Source of the DNA: Nageia nagi
Lineage: Eukaryota > Pinophyta
Length of the DNA stretch: 64,000 nucleotides
NCBI GenBank assembly: GCA_050084985.1
Contig: JBITNC010000001.1
Span: forward strand, 88,846,001-88,910,000
Direction: 5' to 3'
This document shows, in pieces, positions 1 to 11,000 of this stretch. The position numbers and the translations under genes were made by a program. How positions within the stretch are numbered: position 1 is the stretch's first letter; every line of letters starts with the position of its first letter. The notes under the pieces are model-generated. The model searched no databases. It had not been told where the DNA came from and saw only the letters and a list, made by a program, of their open reading frames with translations.

Positions 1-1061
1 AATCAATCCATCTTTATTAGTCAAAACTATGGGTACCAGTTGGCTCTATCTTAAGGTCTTAGTCTTTTAGCTAGGCTTAGATCATATTTTATTAGTAGTC
101 TCGACCTTGTAACTAGGTGGTAGTTATCCTTTGTTAGCATTTTTGAACTTGGGTTATAATTATATTATTTTATTTTTATCATTCATATACTTTATTTTTA
201 AATTCTCTAGGTGCTGTTGTGATTAGTTGGCCAACTATTTGACCAGTCCACTAGTTGGTACTACTAACCAGTCTAAAGTGTACCAGTTAGGATTAGATCT
301 TATACAACATGTATTGTACATGTCAAAAGCTTAAAGCAAGAGCCCCTTAGGCTTATATCTCACTTTTGTCATGCTTTAGATCAAATTTTCTTATTGTTTA
401 CATCCTAAGATTGTTTATTTACTTATTTTTCTCTTTTGCATTTGTGAAAGGAAAAATTTCATCCTTGGATGGGAGTGCCTTATCATATCTTATGAAGGGT
501 TTAATTTGTAGTCTTGCATCCATATAGTTTCATATAATTGATCAAGTAAACTTACATCTTTAATCACATGAGCGTAGGATTTTGCCAAGCACATGGATTT
601 CACCACCATGGTGTCATCCACTCTTGGAGGTCAATGCTAAGGTAGAGTACTTGAGTTGAGCCCTTAAACATCTTATCCCCCTAGATATTGAGCCTTTTCC
701 TAAAAATACTTAACTACATCAATCCTTAGGAAAACTAATTAGAATGTCAATTTACCATAAAATCAATCATCATTAATCAAGATAATAGCCAAATTGAATA
801 AGAAGTAATTAGACCAAGATTATCACCACTACTATCTTAATCATCATCACATCTTAATCATATAGTCATTGTTATCATCATATAGAGTATTTGTGAATTA
901 ACTTTGCATCCACTAAATCAAGAGCATAACAAAACTTTAAGCTTGGTGTTTATCTACTTATTTTATTTGGCACCTTTGGGACATTTAGATTAGCAACAAT
1001 GTTGTTCTTTCCATTTGCTCATTTCTTTTTAAGATTAATTATTCCTTGAAAATTTGATAGG
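1..1061 (+). other. AT-rich stretch without a gene, possible LTR/leader of a decayed retroelement
   Basis: No reading frame resembling a protein was seen. Position 968-982 reads TGGCACCTTTGGGAC, which resembles the tRNA-primer-binding site (TGGCACGCCCGGTGGGAC) seen next to the LTR of the element at 44345-52814. It lies about 80 bases upstream of a gag-like frame, the order expected for LTR, primer site, gag. I infer that 1 to about 960 is the right part of an LTR, but its left end and its partner LTR are not in the window. Confidence 0.3.
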
Positions 1062-1733
1062 GAGCCTTATGTTAACATGGTAGCTACCCCTAGGTCAAAC
1101 CAATTAGATCAAGAGTAATATCAAGATCAATAACCACATTATCAACCCCTTCCTTCTAGGCCAATCACCCCTCAATCTCACATTTCAACCCCTTATTATC
1201 ATTATCATCCTTCTCATCATTCTTCTCCTCACCTAGCCACTATGCCTCTTGATTCTTAATTGGCTAGTGAAATCAAGTCTCATCCCATGTTTCAAAACCT
1301 TCCTTAAGCTGTCAAAAATCAATTTGTTGATAATCATGTTGTTTAAGAGACCTTGGTACCTCTTTTTGAGTAATTTAACATTGAATAACATTGTAATCAA
1401 AGCATTCCCCCTTCTCATATTTAAAATGTGATTTATCATTATGACCCTTCTATCATGATCCTCAACCTTCTTTTTTCAACACTTTACCACTTGTTGCAAC
1501 AACCCAAATCACATCTTAACCTTAGCAACAAATGGTCTCATGAAGATCCATAACCACATCCTTACCATCAAATGTTCCTCCTTTTATATCAAGTTCACAA
1601 ACATCAACCTAATCATGGATCAACATCTCATCATCATATTCAACAAGCTAGACCTCTTAATCCACCAAAACCTTCTTGTCATGTAATTAAATCCTTTCAT
1701 ATCACTCAAGGAAACTTGCGTCTCATGGTTTAG
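1062..1733 (+). pseudogene. Decayed retroelement gag-like frame with nine TAA stops
   Basis: One frame of 223 codons runs from 1062 to a TAG at 1731-1733 and keeps protein-like composition (rich in Pro, His, Gln, Ser, with His/Tyr/Pro runs). It is broken by nine stops, and every one is TAA. Most sit where Gln would fit, as expected if CAA codons turned into TAA by C-to-T change of methylated cytosine in a silenced element. The low-complexity Pro/Gln/His content resembles the linker part of plant retrotransposon Gag proteins. No catalytic or zinc-knuckle motif was seen, so the family is uncertain. It sits just upstream of the CNOT9-like gene and is not part of it. Confidence 0.4.
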
Positions 1734-1919
1734 GGATGCATCATAATCTCCCTCCCTTGAGAGTCCCACATCATAATCTCATACAAATGCTCTACTCTCT
1801 ATCTTTGTCTGCAGCATAAACGACCCAGAGCTCTAAAGCAGAATTCACAGCAAGCTAATGATAATTAGCATTACCACCCTACTTAACAAGCAGAATTGAG
1901 CTCACAACGCAGGACAGAG

Positions 1920-1925
1920 TATAAT
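1920..1925 (+). promoter_or_regulatory. Possible TATA box of the CNOT9-like gene
   Basis: TATAAT lies 64 bases upstream of the preferred ATG at 1989, a spacing that allows a transcription start near 1950 and a short leader. It is the only TATA-like site in the roughly 150 bases before the ATG. AT-rich plant DNA gives many chance matches, so confidence is low. Confidence 0.2.
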
Positions 1926-1988
1926 TGAGGCAGTAGCTGGTAAAAGAGACTTTGATGGATACCCACTTCTATTACAACAAAAATATGC

Positions 1989-2078
1989 ATGAAGGTGGTG
2001 AAATTCAAGATCAAGAGCAGGCCACCTCCATGGAAGATCGAACCCTCCCTCTCCTTCACGACTCAAAGATCGATCAAG
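1989..2078 (+). CDS. Proposed first coding exon of the CNOT9-like gene (start choice)
   Basis: The ATG at 1989 opens 30 codons that end in phase 0 at AAG|GTCTAT (donor at 2079). They join in frame to an acceptor at 2156-2157 (GGTAAG|TCT, after a pyrimidine-rich stretch), giving a basic N-terminus. Two alternatives exist. The acceptor at 2168-2169 would drop four codons. Translation could instead start at the in-frame ATG at 2173, giving about 369 aa. An ATG at 1955 opens another frame that does not join without a stop. The Rcd1 fold is unaffected by this choice. Confidence 0.5.
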
Positions 2079-5000
2079 GTCTATTTCTTTAATTCATGAT
2101 TGTCTCCATACAGTTGCATAATTGTTTTCTTACATAATCTGGTTCTTCTATGGTAAGTCTTACGATAAGTATATGTGGAATGAGGAATTCTTGATTGAGG
2201 TGGTAAAATGTGCAGAAATTCACGAGGCCAAAGTGAAGAAGAGGGGAGGGCGTAAGCATAAAGTCCAGTGGCTGAAAAGGCCGATGGCCATATCAGACAT
2301 CATTCTGGAGTTCTATGAAGATGGATTACGAGAAAATGCCCTCAGATGCCTCAGCACTCATCTCAATGAGGTTTGTTTCTTCAATTTCACATGTCATCCC
2401 TTTATTCTTGTCATTTAATCAGTCCAAAGCATGCCTATTTTGAACCCAATTTTCTTGAATTAGGCCAGAACATGGCATTTTATGTATAAACGTCGTACCC
2501 AATGGCCCAAAATGGTGCATTAATGGTTAGCTAGATGGTAGGTCCCATACTGATCTGAATGTTGGAGAGACGCAAAAAATTTTGCAGCCCAAGATAAAGA
2601 TAGTATAGGATATCCCAAAAATAGAAAAAAAAAAATTAGGTGCGGTTTATGGCTCAAGCATCAAATGGATGTGCATTAGGAAACCCAAAGAACTAAGGGA
2701 AAACACAAGGGTTACAGTGGGTCAGGTGATCATGCCTGCACAGCTGTTGCCATTTACTCCTAAACCAAAAGGATTCACCTCAGACTTGCAAACAGCCAAG
2801 CCTAATAGTATTGCCACTGAATACCCATCAAGAGGATTTACACTAAACCCTGACATTTAAGGTTTCTTGAAGGTGGCTCTGACGGCTCAGATTACCTCTT
2901 CACTACCTCCTAAGCCACAGCGCCTGTAGGAATCTTAACCAATTGGGATCATTCCAAAAATTTGAATCCTCTCAAGTAGTTGAACAAGATTAGTATTCAA
3001 GGCTACTTCAAATTTGGGTTCGAAGAACAGGCAACCTTCCTCAAGTTCTTTCAAATTCTATATAGCTCTTCAGCCAAAGAACTAGACCTTGATAAGTGGT
3101 GAAATGCAAATGATCAGAGCTTAGAGATACTGGGTTTGTAAAGGCATTGATAAATTGATTGTACATATAGAATGAAGCGGCCAAATACAGCTCCAACTGT
3201 ATTCCTTCGTATGGTTGTACAAGGTCAAGCTGTTTTCCTTAAATGTCTTTGCATAGGAAGAGCAAGGATGAGCTATGCGAGTGCAATCCTAATCCATGAT
3301 TTTGATAACAAAAGCATTTGGAAAGAGTATTATTCTGTAATTCTGTTGTTTACCAGAAAATCAAAATTATGGAAAGAGAAATTACAGAGATGTTCTCATC
3401 CTTAGTTGAACTTAATGCATTTCTAGAAATCAAAATTTCACGTAATTTACACATTATTAGATATTACTTAACCATAAAGCGTTGTTTTTTCAAAAAGAAG
3501 CCCTTAATTAGAGCCATGTTTTACCAATACTATCATTGTAGAGGGGTTTTTCTCTTCTTATTATATTTTAACAATATTTATTACCTTGCAGAAGAGAGAG
3601 CAAGAGCCTGAGAAGTATAGCAAGGCAGGTTTCTTTGTTTTTCATGCATGTGGTAGCATGGCTATTTTATTACAGGTACCAATCATTCAAAATCTTCATG
3701 AAGAAGGCTATAGGAGATATGACGTCCTTGTATTTGGGGACTGGTCTAAGACTTTTATTCTAATTTTTTTTTTGCAGGAAGTACTGAATGCATATGATAA
3801 AATCTTCACAGGTAATATGAACTTAAGAGCTTCAAAAAGGCTATCAAATGTCTTGACATTATTTCAGGTAACATTGTCTGTTATTGTACACTTCAAACCG
3901 GCTCTCTATGGAAAATCTGAGAAAGAAAACGTGTATTTACACATTTATATGCTTTGCTCTTTTTCAGTTTTGTGTTACATCACCCCATGCCTTCTTTTAT
4001 CACCCAGCTTGGAACTTTTACAAGGCATTGAACTGTTGCCTTGGTATGTTCCTACAATAAAAATACTACATAGATTCTAATGCTATTTGGGCCAGTGGTG
4101 GGTGTCTTTCCTTTGTAAGCTATGGAAACAGACCTGCTAAGAGAGATGTAGTATTCTGTGGAAAAGATTAATGTTGCAGAGGAAACAGATTAACAATACG
4201 AACAAAATAATCATGCAATAGATAATTGACAATAAGTAAGTAGAGGAAGACATATTACTCAAAATGACATTAAAGAAATATGCACTTCACTATAAATATC
4301 ACAGGTCTCTTCGAGAGGGCAACCTTCTCTAGGAACAAGCTCAATAAAATTCTCCAAACTAAGCTTTTTTGTATGCTTGCATGCCCTTTTATAACATTAC
4401 ATATTCGTTCACACATGCTTTTTCCCTATATTCTTTACATCTTGCATATTTTCTTATATCTAATTGTAACACCTACATTCTTAAACAGTATTTTGTTACA
4501 CTTGTCTTTTATTCCCTTACACCTAATCTCTATTACTAATGTTACATAACTCATAAAGAGATGGGTATGTAACATGCCACCCCCCTTAGAAAATCTTTGA
4601 ACTCAAAACTTGAAGTTTGGAAACTATTGTTGGATGATGTCAATTGGTTCCCAAGTATCTTCTGGTTGTAGCCTTTGCCATTGAACAACAACTTCTTTGA
4701 TTGTACAAGAATAAGGTTGGCGGCTTCTCTAGTTGATGATGGCCACAAGTTGAAGTAAGATACATCTTTCCTCATCCAATTCAACAAGTGTTGTTTGTGA
4801 TAGGATAATGTTGCCAAGCACACTTTTAAGATAGGATACATCGAATATTGGCCGTATTTTGGAAGTGCGGGGAAACTCCAATTTGTATTCAATCGGGCTG
4901 ATTTTCTTTGGAACCTGATAAGGCCCATGGAACTTAAAGGGCGTTTTTGATGAACCTTCAACTTCAATGAGTTTTTCTTGTAAGGTTGGAGTCTAAGGAA

Positions 5001-8000
5001 AACCATGTCTTCTACTGCAAATTGGTGTTTAGACTTGTGTTGGTTTGCTTGTTGTTTCATCCTGTTTTGAGTTGCAACTAAGTTTTTCTTGAGGGTCCTG
5101 AGTAGCTCCTGTTGTTTTGTGTGAGCAGAATAAACAAAATCAAACCTAGAGCAACCTGGTAGGTATGAGACTAAGGATGGTGGTGGTTGTCTATGGCTTC
5201 ATATGGTGTCATTTTAGTGAAGAAGTGGTAGGATTTGTTGTACTTGTACCATCATTCTCCTAATGGGAGCCGCAAACTCCATTTAGATTGTTGTTTGGAT
5301 GCAAACATTTGAGGTACACTTTGAGATATTTGTTCACCACTTTTGTTTGTCCATCTGTTTGGGAGTGATATGAAAATTGAGCTTCAATTGGACCCCTCGT
5401 TGTTTGAAAAGCTCTTGTGAGAATGTGCTTTGTAAGGGTTTTATCACAATTATTAAAAATGGATTGAAGCATACCATGCAGCTTGAAGATTTGGTCTAAA
5501 ATAGGCATGCAACATTGGTGGCCATAAATGCATTGGCTAGTGTATAAAACTGAGCATACTTGGTGAGTTTGTGCATGACTACTAAAATTATTGACCTTCC
5601 TGATAAGGTTTGTAGCTCTTCTATGAAATCAATTGAAATATCTGGCCAAGGATTCGTCAGGATAGGAAGAGATTGTAGAAGACTTGAAGCTCATATTGTC
5701 TCACCCTTGTACGTTTGACATGTGTCATAGGTGTCCATGAAGTCCTTAATGGATTTCTTCATTACCTCTTAGAAGAAGTTCCTTTTGACCTGGATATAGG
5801 CATGGAGAAAATGTGAATTCCCTCCAATTGGTTTTGAGTGCGATTTATGAAGCATATGAGGTGGTATGTTTGTTTGGCACGAAATGACCAGGCGAGTCTT
5901 ATAGCATAATAATGCTTCTTGCCAGGAGTATTGATTATGCAATACAGGATCAACTTCAAGTTCTTGAGTAAGTTTGATGATGTTGAATTCATTTCATCAT
6001 TCCCCACAATGCAAGCCATTCTAGTAGAATAGTGCACAAAGGGTGCTTGTATCCTCAAGTATCCTAGAGAGAGCATCAACCACCAAATTTTCCTCACCTT
6101 TTTTGTAGGTGATCTCATAGTGATATCCCAAGATCTTGGTGACTTTTGTTGTTCTAGTAAAGAGATTTGTTGCTCCAAGAAGTTCTTTAAGTTTATACTA
6201 TGGTGATTCATCTTGATGTGGAAGTGCCTTTCAAATAGAGATGGTCTTCAATGTTGTACTACATGTATTGTGGCCAACATTTCCTTTTCATAAATGGATT
6301 TAGCCAAGTTTTTGCCACTCACGATCTTGCTGGTGTAGGCAATGCATCATCCTTCTTGCTTAAGTACTACTATGAATCCCACTCAACGCATTACTTTCAA
6401 TGGTGAATGTCTTCGTGAAGTCCGACATTGCTAATAGCAAGGTGGTACACATAGAACTTGACTTGTTCTTATGATAGAACTATTGCTTTTATCCATTGGA
6501 ATGAGTTCTTGTGTATCATAGCAGTGAGTGAGGCTATGATCTTCCCATAGCCTTTGACAATTTAGGGTAATACCATGTCAATTTGAGGAATTCCCACAAA
6601 TGCTTAAATTTGTTGGGTGTTGGCCAATTTATCATGGATTTGATCTTTTTGGATTGATATGAACATCCTCTTTCGAGGCAATGTGTCCCAAATTTTCCAC
6701 CTCAAAGATGTCAAATGCACATTTAGACCTCTTCGCAGACAATTGATGGTTTTGAAGCAATTGCAAGACCACTGTAGTGTGTTGAAGATGTTCTTCCCAA
6801 GATGTATTGTACATAATAATATCATCAAAGAACACCAACACAAACTTTTGAAGGTAGGACTTAAGTACTTGATTCATGAAACTTTTGAAGGTAGGACTTA
6901 AGTACTTGATTCATGAGGATTTGGAAAGTGAATGGTGCATTGAGAAAGTCAAATGACATGACAAGGAAAATCATCAATATTGGGATGGAAAATTTGTCTT
7001 CAATAGTGATTTTGTTTAGTTCACGAAAGTCCACACATAATCGTCAAGATCCTTCCTTCTTTTTTGACTAACAATATCAGGCCCAAGAAGAGGTTGACAC
7101 TGAGTTGAATGAACTCTATGTCCAACAACTCTTTTACCATTTTTTCAATTTCATTCTTCTATACCTGTTAGGGTGAATGTTTGAAGGGGAATTACTAGGG
7201 ATTAATGGGATCTTGCTATCGAGGAGGAGGTAATATTTTTGGGTGTTTGAAGATTGAATTGAATTCATCTTACACCTTCTTCCTACCCATGGATGTGTTA
7301 GATATTGTTGTTGCAGACAATTCCATGAGATAGAATTGTGCCACAACTCCATGATGGCCCTATTTGAGAAGCTTCTCCATTTGTTGTGAAGTTGCAATTT
7401 GTTTTGGTCTAGTTGATAAGCCTTACAACTTGTGGGTCTTGCCCAATACAGTGAATTCCATCCATAGTGCCAAAAATATAATGTAAGAGGTAATTATGTT
7501 GGTTGTTTGAAGATTGGACTGAATTCATCTAACACCTTCATCCTATCCATAGATGTGTTAACGATTGTTGTTACAGACAATTCTATGCAACATAATTGTG
7601 CCACAACTGCATGATGGTCCTATTTGAGAAACTTCTCCATTCAATGTGAAGTGATAATTTGTGTTGGTCTAGTTGGTAAGCCTTACAACTTGTGGGTTTT
7701 ACACTCTACAATGAATTCCATCCATAGTGCCAAAAAATCCCATAAAATTGGTCCTATTGTTTGTAGCTGTTGACATCCTAATACCACATCACAAACTTCT
7801 AACTGAAAGGCATACATGTTTGACTATAGTTTGAAATCACCAAGGGTCAAGTGAACATTTAGACATCTTCTAGTGCAAGGAAACTTTCCTCCATCAGCTA
7901 CCTTTACTTGAAAATTATCAATTTTATGCTAAGTAGTTGGCATGTTTGACCACCCTATTGTCAGTAAAGTTGTTAGTATTAACCAAGTCGAGCAATACCA

Positions 8001-11000
8001 TGACTTTGTACCCTTTTATGTATCCAATCACCTTCATGGTTCTAAAGGTTGCAACTTCTACTAAGGTATGAATAGAAAGGTTTCCCGAGAGATTCCAATG
8101 ATAACTTCTTATGATTCTTTTATCTCCTCTTTTAGTGCAACTATGGATGGTTGGGATTCCACATCTAAGAGATGGATCTTTTGCTCTTTGCATCTGTGAC
8201 CTATGGCATATTTCTCATCACAATTGTAGCAAAATTCCTTGGATTGGTAAGTTGCCATTTCATTTGACGTCAATCCTTTGACAAAAGGAGGTTTTAGAGT
8301 TGTCATTGAAGCGCTACCTAGAGATTGGTTTGGTTTGTTTGCAATAAGCAGATGGTTTGTTTTCCGCTACATGTTGCACTTTCCTTCAACAAGTTTTGTC
8401 AATCCCACAACTTACATCTATGTATTAGATTTGAACATCTAGATCTCAATCTTGATATTCCCCCTTAACCCACTAATAAAACAACTTTTGAAGAAAGTGC
8501 TTGGAAAATTGGCAGTTTTGTTTGCAATTTTCTCAAAGGCGGCAACATAATTGCCCCACCATACCATTTTGTCGTAACTTTGTCAATGTGCCCATAAATT
8601 CTTTAAACTCACCTGGACCAAAACATGTTAAGAGTAGTTAGGTAAATTGAATCCAATTGATCTCCCCTTGCATCTTTCTTAGCCATTGGTACCACTAATT
8701 TGCTTCATGATCTAGTTGAAATGCAGCTAGATAAAACCTTTTGGTTATTCAAGGTTTGATGAAGATCGAAAAATTGTTTTGATTTGATTAACCAGCTTTG
8801 AGAATAAGTGCCATCAGACCTTGAAGAGTTAATCTTTGGTAATTTTTCTATTTGGCCTGCAAAATTGACCCTAACAAACATTTCTTGTTCATTGGATTAT
8901 CTTGCAATGGTTTATCCATGATGGAGTCAAGCAACTTCAAAATATGGGTTGAATTGGCTTTCCTGGATTATAACTAAGGTCCTTTCTATAGCTTCAATAT
9001 TCTTGCATCAGTGGCCAAAATATCTTGTGTATTTTGGAACCTAGACATCATGGAAGCAACTATATCTTTTCATTTATGGCAATGACTTGTGACCATTGTT
9101 CTTCCATTTTTTTAGTATAGCATCCACCTTGGTAGTTTCTTTGGTTTTAGGAGCCGTTTTTTTCTTGCTTAAAAAAAAGTTATTGCGTATTATATCAAAA
9201 TGATTATCTTTTCAATAGTTTCTTAATGGGCTAGATCTCCTATAAGGCATTTTTGGGTCGTCAAGTGATCTATACCAAAATGATATTATCTTTTTGAGAG
9301 GATCAAAATTTATATTTCCAAAAAGTGATTTTTGACACTTTATACTTTGTTTTTAACTTTTTTGCTCTAAATAGGGATAGCAATAGGTTGGGGTGACTAG
9401 TAAGGCATGGAGTAGGAATTAATGAATAGTATTCAACACAAATAATTATGGGCACTAACCAAAGAGGAAAGGTTATTTTCTCTTGATTGCACTATCACCT
9501 TTTCTTATGTACGTGAGGGTGATATTCCTAGTGCATTGCAAAAATTACAAGGTTGACATCTTCTTATGGTGAGGTTTCAATTTAGCTCCTAAGGTGTGTC
9601 TCGATTTACATAGGGTACGTGGGAGCTCAAACCCTTGTACAAGTTTTGTCTAAAGCTTGGGTATTGGTGCATAGTTTTGAACACCTCACTTCACATGCAG
9701 TTTTATGGGCTAATGTGCTTAGCCAAGAAAGACATATCCTTCATGATATTTTTAAAACCCCTGATACAAGGTTTCTAGCTTGGTTATCTATGTGATAAAA
9801 ATAACAAAACAACTTTAAGGTTAAAACAAAATTAAATTTATATATGGGTTCAGGCCTTAGAAAGAACTTTAATAGCATTTTGTATGTTCTTGCAATAAAA
9901 CATAGGCCAAAATACCCTATAATTTACCATAATTACGAAAACACCCCTACTTTTTCAAAATTGCAAAAATACCCTTATCACCTTTTTATAAATATTAAAA
10001 TAAGAATTCCAAGTTGCAACTCATCTCCAACGAGGGTTCAAGGCGTCTTATTGCTCGGGTCAATCCGTGATGAGATAGAATCTACCATTCTTTCCTCCAA
10101 TGGCATCTCTTCTGAACCCAATGTTGAAGTCTGCAAGCCTCTTTCTATTGCTCTCCCAACTGGGGTCACACCACTAGTAGTCATCGATGGTATTCCGAAA
10201 TGACAAGGAATCTAGTTCTCGCCTTGTGTTGTTAACCCAACTCTCACTTCGTGTTGTTAATCCAAATCTTGCCTTGTGTTGTTAACCTAGCTCTCGCCTC
10301 ATGCTAAAAACCCATTATGTATGCTTGATGTTATACAAAATATGTGAGGATTCCAATTGACAATCCTCTATAGCTTGGCATTTTGAAATAACAATACAGA
10401 GCAATACAAAGCGATATAACACTGTGAACCCTCACCGAAGACGAGTTGCGATTTGGAATTCCTATTTTAATATTTTTAAAAAGATGACAAGGGCATTTTT
10501 GTAATTATTGAAAAAAGTAGGGGTATTTTCATAATTACGGTAAATTACAGGGGTATTTTGGTAATTTTCCCTAAAAAATATTATACACATAAATCCACAT
10601 TATTTAAGTTTGAGGTGGGTATATCTTATTTGCAAGGAGACACGGGACATGCCCTCCTACCTGAGGGACATGTTTCCCCATCCCTCTGGTCCCCGAAACG
10701 TGGGTACACTCAAGGGTATGTTTCTCCATTGTCCCCCTTTTGGGGGAAACGGTAGGGGTCGTCCCCGAGACGTCCCCGACATGGGAGTTATCCCCAATAA
10801 AATACATAAAAAGGGGACGACTAGGGATGGTTGGCCATCTATGGTTAGCTGTCCCCTTTTGCTTTACAACATCAAAATCATAATTTTATTTATGTATTTT
10901 TAATTTTAATTGTAATTTTAATATTTTAATTGTATAATTTGTATTCAAAATTTATAAATATAATTTAATTATATATAAAATGATAATTTTAAATTTTAAT

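Noticed and set aside
3592-4080. Reading 3586-4080 as one 164-codon gene
   Set aside because: It is two real exons (3592-3675 and 3778-3867) joined through an intron that happens to be open; CNOT9 homology shows the GT-AG junctions.
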